Assembly: GCA_022702545.1 (NCBI GenBank)
Contig: JAHRBC010000003.1
Coordinates: 682,001 to 746,000 of the forward strand
From: Phycomyces nitens
Taxonomy: Eukaryota > Mucoromycota > Mucoromycetes > Mucorales > Phycomycetaceae
Direction of reading: 5' to 3'
DNA: 64,000 nucleotides
A program made the translations under genes and the position numbers. The notes under the pieces were generated by a model. It worked only from the letters and a program-made list of their open reading frames with translations. It was not told the origin of the DNA and ran no database searches. Shown here piece by piece: positions 45,170 through 55,601 of this stretch. The first letter of the stretch is position 1; each line of letters begins with the position of its first letter.

Positions 45170-46131
45170 CTACAATGTGCCTCTGAACTTGGCAAATGTC
45201 TCCTTGACACCTGCACCATTCACCAGCGCCTCCATGCACTGTGAATCAATAGCCACATTCTCTGTGCAGTTCTTTACCACACCATCCAATAGCTTTTTAG
45301 GTATACACACAACCCCTTCCACATCAGCCATGATTATGTCTCCTGGATATACCACAACAGAAGAAGTAGACATACTGAGAGGCATATGTATCGCAGAGGG
45401 TCTCAGGAATGCATTCTGGGGCAATATCGAGTGCGACTTTGCAAACACCTAGGTAGGTTACAAGAATGGTCAAATTTGTACCAAATCTCTCTCTCCTCTC
45501 CTCTCTCTATCTCTCTTTAGACATTATTGATTGGGGACTCACAGGAAATTGCATAGACCGATGCTCATTCAAATCCCTAACCCTGCCATCAACCACAACA
45601 CCCTTTGCTTGTCTAGCCATCGCACGTGCGCTCATCAACCCGCCCCAGACCGCATTCTTGACATCTACCAACCAGTTATTCATAGTCTTTGGGCGTTATT
45701 TTTACCTGGAGGAGCAGAAACAACCACAACACTTCCGCTTGGAATGTTATCTGCCTATCAAGATATTAATAACAGGCCTCTTGGGTTTCAGGACCTACAA
45801 AATGTTCAGACGGGCTAGGCGCGTCCTTATCCAATTTATCGACCAACTTTATTAAACATGTCAGTCAAGATATAAATCCCATATAATCATTTACTTGCCT
45901 TTACAGTAAAGGCAGGTCCAATAATCTTTGTCTCTCCTTGACAGTATGCCGGAGACCACATATCGATATCTGCAATATAGCCACCCCAAGGTCGCTCTCC
46001 TAGTTTCAGTAGAGCATCGGCAACCTATTGACAGTCAGGTTGGCGCGATTCACATTGAATTATTGAGTTTGCATTACTTCGCAAGTTGAGAATTGACCAA
46101 GGGCTTCTAATGTTTCAAGAGGTGTTTCCAT
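45170..46131 (-). CDS. RraA-like 4-hydroxy-4-methyl-2-oxoglutarate aldolase
   Basis: Start at 46131 (METPLETLEALGQFSTCE). Exons join to VADALLKLGERPWGGYIADI, IIGPAFTVKLVDKLDK, NIPSGSVVVVSAPPG, KNAVWGGLMSARAMARQAKG, VVVDGRVRDLNEHRSMQFP, then VFAKSHSILPQ and a C-terminal half GDIIMADVEGVVCIPKKLL. The active-site block D-G-x-x-R-D and the GGLMSARA block are present. Yeast YER010C and plant homologues cleave 4-hydroxy-4-methyl-2-oxoglutarate and decarboxylate oxaloacetate. About 220 residues. One intron (45847-45898) seems to use a GC donor (GCAAGT) because that restores the conserved PAFTVK; a GT donor six bases earlier would also stay in frame but drop Val-Lys. E-box CACGTG lies 39 bp upstream of the start. 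Confidence 0.85.
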
Positions 46132-47038
46132 TGCAATGAAGAAAAAGAGAGAAGTGTGGCAGCTTGTTTCACGTGAGAACAGGAAAACCTTAATCGATCT
46201 CTTTACCCTTTTTTTTGGGGGGTGTGGGTTCGATGACTGCTCTTCTTATATTTCCTTTCTTGTTCTAATGCTATTTATTTATTTATTTATTTTTTTAAGC
46301 ATGCCTTGAGAAATCGAATCACCATGGTAATATTAATTTAATTTAATTTAATCTGGTTTTTTATAGAAATACACAGGCCAATTCACATCACCATGGTAAC
46401 TAGCAGGTGGTTGCTTTTGACCATGAAGCGCATGGAATGGTTGAAAGAAACAGAATATTGGTGCTGCTGTATGACGCAGTCCCGGTTGCACACGGTGGGG
46501 TAGGCAGCCAAGAGGCTTTCTACACACAACTTGAGTTACTATTAAAAGGATTTAAAAAAATATTTGCTTATTAAAGATCTACTGATCACCAACACAATCA
46601 GATACAACAACAACACAAAAAAACATATCGTGTTAATGACTAATTTTTTCTTGTACATAGAGTCTTTAATTAATATACCCAGTAACAAGCTGATTTTTAC
46701 ATCTATTCATAGGATTTGTAAGAGGTATTTTGGCAGATACAATTGGCATGACAACGCTGAGCTCAAATTTACCAACTCATCAAGAAAGATTTCCTGTTTA
46801 AAGTTGTCCGACCCTATAGTTTATCTTACATTGGCCAATATAGCAAAAGAGAAGAAGAATAATAATAATAAGAAGAAGTAATTAACGGCTACGTTTGTTC
46901 TCAGCCATTTATTTCCTTTTTTTCTCTCTCTTTTCTTTTTGTCACTTTTTTTTTCCTCTATTTATTAAACTCAATTCAGCATTGTGCATGCACCATTCGC
47001 ACACTGTCCTCTTTACGATTGTCGACGCAGGATAGACA
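46132..47038. other. Divergent intergenic region between the RraA-like gene and the lipase gene
   Basis: CACGTG at 46170-46175, poly-T tracts, two X-box-like palindromes (46318-46331, 46387-46400) and AT-rich DNA. A 105-codon plus frame (46564-46881) ends in an Asn/Lys repeat and is not called. Confidence 0.5.
46318..46400. promoter_or_regulatory. Pair of X-box-like palindromes, 69 bp apart
   Basis: ATCACCATGGTAAT (46318-46331) and ATCACCATGGTAAC (46387-46400). The second matches the loose RFX consensus RTYRCCATRGYAAC, the first misses only the last base. They lie 187-269 bp upstream of the RraA-like start and 640 bp upstream of the lipase start. Confidence 0.45.
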
Positions 47039-50000
47039 ATGCAAAACACAATCGATATCACACCTCTTGAAGAGGAACCGCCGAAAAAGGCGGTTGATTA
47101 TGCCTACCGAAAAAGGCACGCCTCTCTCATGCCATCGTCCTCCCCTCGCCATAATTCTCGCTATTACTTTCAAAGAAGACTGTCTGAACCAGATCTCCAT
47201 CGCCTAAAAAAAGAATGGGGCAAATATCAGACGGGTGGCATAAAAGAACTCGAGTCGTCCAAGTTGCAGGTTCGTTGGTCCTGTTGCAAAGAGCCAATAT
47301 GTTCTCAACCAATAAATTATCTTAGGTGGATCTTCTCAATATCCAATCAGATATATCCCTAAAGAGACCATTGGTACGGGTCAAGATGAGCTCTTCAAAA
47401 TACTATACCATTCGGTCTCGGTCACCTACTGGCGATTGGAACGAAGGATTTGTGTTTGTGGTGACTTATCATGCTCAATTGTTTGATACCATAGAGGTAA
47501 AGTTCTGCAAACACAATATATATATATATATATTATTAAAACATTTGGCCAGTTTGATCTTTATGACCAGCCTAGAAAACGGTGGCCTTCAAAGATAAAA
47601 CATGTCGGAAAGGCCAAGCTCAAGCTATCAAAGTTGGCTGGCAAAGACGATATTTTTGTAACGTAAGTTCATTTCCATACAGCATGCACTCTGGACTCCA
47701 ACATATTTTGTATTTAGATTTTTGCCTGTCTATGAATACCATATTCGTCGATCTCTTCCTGCCGATATCCTCGATACGCTGCAGGAATCCTCTCTTCGAC
47801 TAAAGAAGATGGTTGATGCTGCAGTCCCCCCTGCAAAACTCATTGGGTCTCTACAGATAAGGATCAGATATCACTTTCAGCAACCTTCAGATGTGCCTAC
47901 GCTTGCTGTGGCACCCTATCCAGAACTACTTCAGAAACGAGGATGCAATGGACCAAATAGCATAGTTTCTGAAAGTGACGATGATGAAGCTGGATATTAT
48001 TCAGACACAGCGTCTATAAACACAGCAATTCCTATGCAGAAATTGTCGACAGATGATAATCAACCTAGACAGCCAGATAGCCATGCAGACGGATCTTCAG
48101 GCTGGACAGCCAACACCCTCTCCCCTCCTGTAGACCTTACGCATGTACCGTCTCAGCATGGCCGAGGAGAACTTGCGCAAGACGAGCATGTTGTTAATTC
48201 TCTATTTATGAATCGCCTGAGCACCATCATGACCTCCCAGGTGCCTTGTTCACAGCAGAATACCATCAGTACCCTCCAGAGACCAGATATATCGGCGTCA
48301 AGTAGTAGAGAAGGCCTAAATAGCGAAATTGATTGGAGACAGAATGAGTCTCGGATCGAACTCCAGCAAAACTCACCTTCCAAAAGTAAATCCAGAGACT
48401 GCCAGTGGCTTCGATCTATTCTCTGGCCTGTGAATAGACCCAAGCTTGCTTCCAATCGCGGAAGACGCTATGGCTTCTCCCAGAATGATGCCGACGAAAC
48501 CCAGACAAGCCTTCCGGTCATCCCAACCATCAAAGTCGAGGGCGAAGAAAAAAAGGGTCGAATCAAGAAAGGAGCTGAAAAGGCTCGATATATTATTCAC
48601 AGTGTGAATTTTGGAGACAAGAATTTCGGATTCCAGTGGATGCAGGATTCTTTTGAGGATGTTGCAATTTCACACCCATTGATCGATTCATTTGTTGGCC
48701 TGGTCGTCAGTCGGCAGACACGCGCAATGGTGCGGGCCCTTATAAAGATGGCAAACGCATTTGTATGTATCTGGTGCACCAATAATAGGAAACATTTGGT
48801 AGGTGTCTTTATTAAAGCGAATCTTATGTAGGGTCAAGGCTTCAAAGTGACAGGATTCCAATTGCTAAAGGCAATGTTGGTCTTGCAAAAATATTATCAA
48901 TCCCTGCCAGAGTAAGTCCCTATATGAAATAATGCATGTTTCTTTCTTCTTCTTTTTAGCAATTGGCCATTGCAGTGGTCTTTTGGGATTCCCTTTTTTT
49001 CTTTATTTCTTCTTTGGGGCTTTCAGGATATAGTTTGATAATCTAGGTAAATATGTATATATTTATTAATTTAATTTGTAGGCCTCCTCCAGAACCTCCA
49101 ATATATGATCGCACGTTGGTCAATGACTCCCGCCATTACTTTGACTATGCCCTCATAGCCTATGTAAGGCAATAAATTTAAACAAAATTGTGCTGATTTT
49201 TCTCATGTTTTTCTTCTTCTTATTCTTCTTTTTTCTTTTCTTCAGGGATGGCGTGGTCTTGTCTATTTGGGAGCTTATGGACAATACATTCGAGGTAAGA
49301 ATACTCTGTCTTTTTTTTTCAATAAACACAAGGCAGGGGTCGAAAAGAGTGTCTGACCCATGTATATATTAAGGAGCACGACATCGTCGGTCCAATCGTA
49401 TGGCCATCATACGCTACCTTCAGATACCTCCTGAAGACTTGCTAGGATATGAATATGGATTGCGCAAAGGAGCAGCATTCCAGCCAAGTTATTTCCTTGC
49501 CATTGATCGCTCTCGGAAAGCCATTGTGCTCAGTATCCGTGGTACTTGGGTAAGGGTTTCCAAGAAAATCCATGATTAAATTTTAAGCATGCTATTTTCC
49601 ATATTTACCTGTAATTGATTTTTTCTTCTTCCTACTTGTCTATCAGAGCATTTATGATGCGATTACCGATCTAGTCTGTCTCTACAAACCATGGAAAGGA
49701 GGTTTGGTACATTCAGGCATGCTGGCATCCGCACAATGGTTCTACACAGAGATTGTTCCCCAGATATTCCGTTATATTTATCACCATAGAAACGAGATTT
49801 CCTCCTTCATTATTACTGGTCACTCACTTGGAGGAGGAGCGGCCAGTCTATTGACAATGATGGTTGTCGATCATCTTGAGGAACTTCGGAACCTCTCGCG
49901 CAACCCCACATTCACACTTCGATGCTACAGTTATGCACCTGTTGCCCTGAGTTCCCAACAGCTCGGCAGTCAGTACGATCGCTACATCTATAGCTTTATA

Positions 50001-50602
50001 TGCCAAGACGATATTGTTGGCAGACTTTCCTACGGCACTGCAATGGAGCTAAAAGAACTAGTGATGGATACAATCGGGGCATATGAAACCCTCGGTGGTT
50101 GGCGCAAGGTAGGTTAAAGAACAGGGCTTGTAATTCTCCGGTCTGACGTGTGTCGAGTAGGTAATGTATGACTCTGAGACCCGAGAGGTCTGCTTTGAGA
50201 TCATCTCCAAGCGTCGTAAGCAAATCTATAATAATGCAGATGAACTCTATCCTCTGGTAAGCAAATTTGATCAAAGAATTTTAGCTAAATAATCCACCAA
50301 TTTAGCTCTATATTCCTGGGAAAATCGTTCATATTATCAGGAAACGTGAGATGCGTTTTGGTGGGAGCGAGCGAAACAAAAAGGATGGACCGGAAATGGC
50401 AGAGGGGAGACGAGGAAAGGAATCCAAAAGAGAGTCTGTCTCAAAACACATTCCAGGCGCCAGTCGACACACTTACACAATGCATGTGGGAAACCGCGCA
50501 ATATCAAACGAAATGCTGGTGACAGCAAAGAGTATAGAAGACCATATGATAACAACCTATCGAAATGCATTCAATCAATTGGGTGCCAGTAGTCCATCGT
50601 AA
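47039..50602 (+). CDS. C2-domain class 3 lipase (sn-1-specific diacylglycerol-lipase-like)
   Basis: About twelve exons, start at 47039 (MQNTIDITPLEEEPPKKAVD). An N-terminal C2-type domain: VDLLNIQSDISLKRPLVRVK, GDWNEGFVFVVTYHAQLFDT, FDLYDQPRKRWPSK. Then a Ser/Asp-rich linker of about 250 residues. The catalytic part: YALIAYGWRGLVYLGAYGQY, KAIVLSIRGTWSIYDAITDL, the serine elbow FIITGHSLGGGAASLLTMMV, YSYAPVALSSQQL and the acidic residue of FICQDDIVGRLSYG. The late His region is TYTMHVGNRAISNEM. This order matches DAGL-type enzymes, which release 2-monoacylglycerol from diacylglycerol. The Ser/Asp pair is present; the catalytic His is not pinned down. Probably membrane-associated through C2; no clear multi-span N-terminus as in animal DAGL. 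Confidence 0.87.
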
Positions 50603-51129
50603 TTGCTATTGTGCTTGTAATACTAGTTCCTGTTGTACTCTTATACCCCCAAAAACTCACATTCTTATTTGTATAAATTATACAATTATCGTGCTGTACA
50701 AAAAAAAACAATAATAATAATAATCTAATTTAATTCAGTGTAATAAAATATTTGCATCAATACTCTTTGCTTACTGATAGCCGATCAAACATACACTCAA
50801 TTACCACAGCTGCTGCCGAGGCAAATAGCCTGCCAATTACTTTGCTATTCAACTCATGATATTAACAATTATTTATCAATGGTAGATTAGAGTTCCAACG
50901 TAGCCTCATATGATATTTGTTGTTATTCTAATCATATCCAAGACAAACCAAGCTCTCTGAAACAAGCCCTAATAGCCATTGGATCTATTTACATAGTAGC
51001 CAACATTTGTGATACTCTTCTTTATTTATTTTCCATAGTTAATTCTTAAGAAAGCCATAATTGGTATTGTAATATAACAGATCAAGACTAGGTTGAATCA
51101 AATTGGCTACCTGACTGACTGACTGACCC
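50603..51129. other. Intergenic region
   Basis: 3' end of the lipase gene with AATAATAATAAT near 50710, AT-rich. Nothing else recognised. Confidence 0.5.
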
Positions 51130-52485
51130 ATGTACTCAACCACGTTTCACTCTGCTATATTACCTGACATGCTGCAAAACGACTCGATAGTTCAGTCTGT
51201 TAATTCAAACCATGTTAAACAGTTTCAAGATATGTCTGTATATCATAAAGATATATTTTTACCTACCGAGGTCAATGGAAACAAGAACATACAGAATGAA
51301 ACCACGCCAATCTGCCAAAACACGATCTCTGTAAACCTAACCGCAGTAGACCCAAAGGAGGCTCCCATCGCTCATTATCAACCAACCCAACCCAAAGACA
51401 CCCGGACCTCTCATCCGTCTTTCCACAAAGAAGCCGCCTCAGCATCTGTTTATGCCGTGGAACCAAGTAAAAGAAGCGATCCGGTGAGCTCGACAGTTGC
51501 AGTAAACCTCACACCACTTTCGACGCTTTTGCTGCCCAAGAAAAAGGCTCCAAACACTTTGAATTATCTAGGAATCGATATGGGAATCGATACGGGAACC
51601 CCCCATATCATTGAAAACCCTCTTTCGTTGATTCAACCTCGGCAAGAGTGCTATACTAAAGCGCCCGTTCCTGAACCTATTCAATCTGTACAATCATGCC
51701 ACAAGCCCACTATGAACAGCACTGCACCTGTCAGCTGGGAATCCATGTTTGACCCCTTTAGTACCTTTCAGCGAAGTGGGAATTCTGTTGTCTACAAGCC
51801 ATGGTCAAGCACACCAGCCATTCTTGCATGTTTTTCCTCTACCACAAGCTTCCCACTCGATCCCACTTCCATCTTGAGGAACCCAACATTTGCTTTTCCT
51901 ACATCCAATTACAAGGATATCTCGGTCGATCCTGATACCATAACTATTCACTACAATGCTCTTCAAGACATTCGGAGCGATGGAGAGTATCGTGGATACC
52001 CTCACAATTTCTGGGACAGTCCGAGTAACAGCCTTGATGGCACCACCTCTGTGTCTCTGGTCTGTAGGCAGGGATCGCTTATGAGACGAATACTGCAAAG
52101 TATACGACAGACTGTTGTGATTACAAAGTATAATGCAAAGTATTTTTCAAAAGAGCATCGTGCCAACCCAGCCTGTCGGTCGGCTGCTATACCACGTACT
52201 GAATTACAAGAATGTCTTACTGTGAACCGTGCACCGATAGAACGGGTGTTTTTCTGGTTGGGTTTTCTTTGCCCTCTTTTCTGGATCGGTGGAAGTATTG
52301 GATTGACTAGAGACTCGGCCGACAATAGATACTTTAAAGAATGGCAAGGAAAATGTCGAATGGCATTGATGGGGTGTGGAGTGGTTATTGGTATAGGTGT
52401 ACTCGTTGGCCTGGTTCAAGCCACATGGATAGCAGGCTCACGCCAAAGTGCATCTGAAGCAATTCTTGCAGTAATCAGCAGTTAA
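51130..52485 (+). CDS. Hypothetical membrane protein with a disordered N-terminus, 451 residues
   Basis: Single uninterrupted frame of 451 residues, most of it Ser/Thr/Pro/Asn-rich and without domain features. The last 90 residues hold two hydrophobic segments: RVFFWLGFLCPLFWIGGSIG and CRMALMGCGVVIGIGVLVGL. A basic motif (KYNAKYFSKEHRANPACRSA) precedes them. This end (charged helix, WLGFLCPLFWIGG, short loop, second span) resembles a family seen in Mucorales-type genomes. No function is known to me. The intact 1.35-kb frame and its higher GC support a real gene. Confidence 0.7.
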   Translation: MYSTTFHSAILPDMLQNDSIVQSVNSNHVKQFQDMSVYHKDIFLPTEVNGNKNIQNETTPICQNTISVNLTAVDPKEAPIAHYQPTQPKDTRTSHPSFHKEAASASVYAVEPSKRSDPVSSTVAVNLTPLSTLLLPKKKAPNTLNYLGIDMGIDTGTPHIIENPLSLIQPRQECYTKAPVPEPIQSVQSCHKPTMNSTAPVSWESMFDPFSTFQRSGNSVVYKPWSSTPAILACFSSTTSFPLDPTSILRNPTFAFPTSNYKDISVDPDTITIHYNALQDIRSDGEYRGYPHNFWDSPSNSLDGTTSVSLVCRQGSLMRRILQSIRQTVVITKYNAKYFSKEHRANPACRSAAIPRTELQECLTVNRAPIERVFFWLGFLCPLFWIGGSIGLTRDSADNRYFKEWQGKCRMALMGCGVVIGIGVLVGLVQATWIAGSRQSASEAILAVISS

Positions 52486-52626
52486 CTGATAGATGATACT
52501 CTTGATATGTAGCAAGTTGGAAATTTACACACTCTTTTTGTTTGTTTGTTTATACTTTAAGAAATAGAGCAAGGTCTTAAAAGTGCCTGTTTCTCTTTTA
52601 TTATTATTATTTTGGTTTTGGTTTTT

Positions 52627-54297
52627 TTAGTCTTGCTTGGGCAAAGACTGGGTACCCATAATAATACCTCCATTCTCAATGTTACCGCTGTTGTAAACAA
52701 ACACAAGAGCACCCGAGGTCAAGAGGATCAAACCAATACCAGTCCAGAAGAGAAGCTGGAAATCACTAGTGGCGTCCACAAACTCGCATGACTCGCCCAA
52801 GTAAGAAGCCTTGCACTGGCAAGCATAGCAAGAGTCAGACACAACACCGCATAAACCACGACCACTGCAGTCAGCAGTTCCTTCTTCGCATTCAGAGAGG
52901 GTTGTGTAGCAGGTGGCATTGGTATCAGGGAGACCACGCTTATTGAAACGGTTGACAACAGCAGGTGAAAGGACAACAGTAGCCAATACAGCCTCCTTGT
53001 TCTCAGGGTAGGCCTTTTGGAAGGAAGGAATCAAGTTCTATAGGCAAAAAATATATTAGCTGCCGTCCTTTTTTATTGCAAAAAAAAAGAATCGCCACTC
53101 TCTTTTTCTTGAAATCCCCACTAGACCTTTTTATCTATACACCTATAATACTCCCAAGCTTCAACTATTGTAATTACCTCTTCGATCAACAATCTAACTG
53201 CGTGCTGGGCCTGGACATACTTTTGAGAGTTGGCACCATAGACGTGGAGAAGGGTCTGGAGACCGGTCATCTTGATGGAAACGAAATCAGTACCGCGCTG
53301 CTCAGAACCTTCCTTGGCAGAGGCAAAGATCTTCATGGCATCTCTTGTTTGCTCCATCTCGGTAATGAATGCATTGTCAGCCTAAGATGGGGAAGTTTGG
53401 CTTTTGGTTAGTCTGTGGTCAGATAAATATTAAACCACTTTATACCTCCAATGTCATGTCAAATACGCCTCCGTCTACACCGGGATAGTTTTGCTCAAAG
53501 GTCGACAAGAGTTCAGATGCTTCTTCGATGGATCCCTACAAAACAAAAATATTCAAATGACTGATTAATTGGGACTTATTATTTTTAAAAAGTATGGCCC
53601 AATTGTCTCTATCTTTTACCGGAAGTGTGTAGGCATGCATTACGAATCCATGGCCAGATCTCTCTTGAGTATTCAAGGCAATATCCTCAGCAAGAGCTGC
53701 ATAATCTTCGGCACTGTTGTCGGTAACGTAAAAGGCAGGGTTGTAGTCGGGGAGAAGAGCTGTTTTAAGAAAATGATTAAAAAAGGGTGTTTAAGCTTAA
53801 TTAAGCACCGAAATAAAGCTAATAAAATATAAATATAAATGCAAGTCTTTTTCTTAATACCTTGGACATTCTGGACACCAGCCACAGTAATAAAGAGGTT
53901 TCCTTGTAACTTTGGCTTAAAGAGGTCGCTTTCTTCATTAGAGAACCACTGCTGATGGCCGTTCCACACAGCCTGGGCACCATCGAGAGCCTGTTGCTTA
54001 TAGCTGTCTTGCAATTGCATTACTGGATGTGTGTCGAGGGTGTTCATCAGGTGGGACATGACCAGAGAGAACGAATTGAATGAGACTTCCGAGTGATGGC
54101 ACTGTGCAGTCATCTTTGCGGTCTCGGAGACCATGTAGACAGACGACCGAGCTAATTTGAAACATGGCGGTCGGGCGTCAGTCTGTATGTATAATTTCTT
54201 CTCGCCAGCCCATTCATCTGGCAGCAAACCTACCGAGAACGCTGGTGCTGACGGAGAGCAGACTAAATACAGCCGTGCTCAAAAAGGATGCCTTCAT
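52627..54297 (-). CDS. Vps3844/DUF3844-domain type I membrane glycoprotein
   Basis: Start at 54297: signal peptide MKASFLSTAVFSLLSVSTSV. Six or so exons give a luminal domain (SETAKMTAQCHHSEVSFNSF; KLQGNLFITVAGVQNVQ), ending in an EGF-like Cys-rich block CYTTLSECEEGTADCSGRGL, CGVVSDSCYACQCKASYLGE, SCEF, then one membrane span (LLFWTGIGLILLTSGALVFV) and a short tail ending SLPKQD. This CxxC-rich block plus span is the Vps3844 C-terminal signature. It acts in the ER/secretory pathway; yeast Vps3844 is linked to vacuolar sorting. About 400 residues. Family call is by the C-terminal block; the N-terminal part is weakly conserved. Confidence 0.83.
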
Positions 54298-54944
54298 GTT
54301 TACTGTTTTCTTTGACGTGTAAGGTGCTAAGAAGGGGTCCACAAAAACGGGGTTTTGCTTTGTCGCACGTTTCAGCATCCGAGCAAGAAAGGCTATTTGC
54401 ACTCTTGATAATCTATGACGTAATACGGTTCTATGACGTAGGCAACAAGATCATTACTGTTCTTTCATTTATATAGGTGTGATGCTGTAAAGTACGATGA
54501 TTATGTCCATGTTTTTTAATGACAATTGGAATATAACAATAGAAAAATATTGATATATTTGTGTTCACGGTTCAGTTTACTAGACAGTTGATCAGAATGG
54601 CAAAATAAACCAGCTTTTGATGCATCTGTTGGCTGGAAACAATTCACTTTTTATTAATTAATTGTATATATAAAAAAGACCAATTGGCAAAGTATTAACG
54701 TTGGCTACTTCATACTTTATATTTTACATTTTCATATAATGATTTCAATCAAATTATTCATTCATAATAACCATTCAAATGACTATATAAACCCATCATA
54801 AATCTTGATCTGCCTGTCTTTTTTTATACCTCTGTTCAAAAATCGTCGGTGTTTAAATATCAACAGTCTCTCCAAAGTGACAGCGGTAAACAAAAAGGGG
54901 GGAAAAACGACAGGCTTACCCTCTATATATACATACACATCCTC
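54298..54944. promoter_or_regulatory. Divergent promoter region with a repeated CRE-like element
   Basis: Shared by the Vps3844 gene (minus) and the mS33 gene (plus). CTATGACGTA occurs at 54413-54422 and again at 54431-54440, 18 bp apart; both read TGACGTA. bZIP/ATF- or UPR-type factors could bind. The remaining sequence is AT-rich. Confidence 0.4.
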
Positions 54945-55327
54945 ATGGCAACCTCATCGGCAGCTCCAGCCAAGCTTGCTCAGCTGGCCCAGCTGTCTTG
55001 CAAGATCTTCCAGACCGTCTACAATCCCACCGCTGCACGGACAGGCAACAAAGTGTTGAGACAGCGTTTGCTCGGATCGACATTGACCCAGTACCACCCC
55101 GAGAAACTAGTCCATTTCCGTGACCTCAAAGCCATGTTCCCTGAACTCGACCTTGTCAACACCGAAGAGAAGGAGCGCCTTGATGAGATTGCCAGAAGAA
55201 AGAGACGTGGAAAGGGTGCACCCAAGAAAGGTAAAGACAGCTTATTTTGTGTGAGTGTACCTAATTTGCTGATTATAAAAATAAAAATAAAGGTCAGGGA
55301 AAGCGTGCCTCCAACAAGAAGCGATAA
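54945..55327 (+). CDS. MRPS33: Mitochondrial small ribosomal subunit protein mS33
   Basis: Two exons, 54945-55230 and 55293-55327, joining KKG to QGKRASNKKR, 106 residues in all. The sequence has SCKIFQTVYNPTAARTGNKV, LVHFRDLKAMFPELDLVNTE, then EIARRKRRGKGAPKKGQGKR. The end RGKG-x-P-KKG-GKR and the length of about 106 match the mS33/MRPS33 (yeast Rsm27) family. N-terminal residues (MATSSAAPAKLAQLAQL) can act as a mitochondrial targeting region. Upstream in-frame ORF from 54849 is ignored because the AT-rich leader is not protein-like. Its 3' end faces the ProRS gene. Confidence 0.9.
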
Positions 55328-55601
55328 GTTGGCCGGTCTGTACTTTATGTATCGTAGAATATATGTTGGAGATATTAAAAAAGAAAGAAAGAAGAACAAC
55401 CAAAAGAAAAAGAAAAAGAAAGGGCCAATGTTATGAGTTTGGGTTGAGAGATCTGTGTGCTGGTGATGTGATGGGTGCGATATATATATATATATAAAGT
55501 GGATAATATTTAATAATTATTTTTTTATTGTTTCAAAAAATGAAAAAAAAGGTTGGAATGAAGAAATACAGAATATAAATATGCTACTAGATTGGTTGAA
55601 A

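Noticed and set aside
46205..46250. GGGTTCGATGAC resembling a tRNA B box
   Set aside because: No cloverleaf can be drawn around it.
46564..46881. 105-codon plus-strand frame
   Set aside because: Ends in an Asn/Lys microsatellite and has no recognisable feature; about one frame this long is expected by chance in this much AT-rich DNA.
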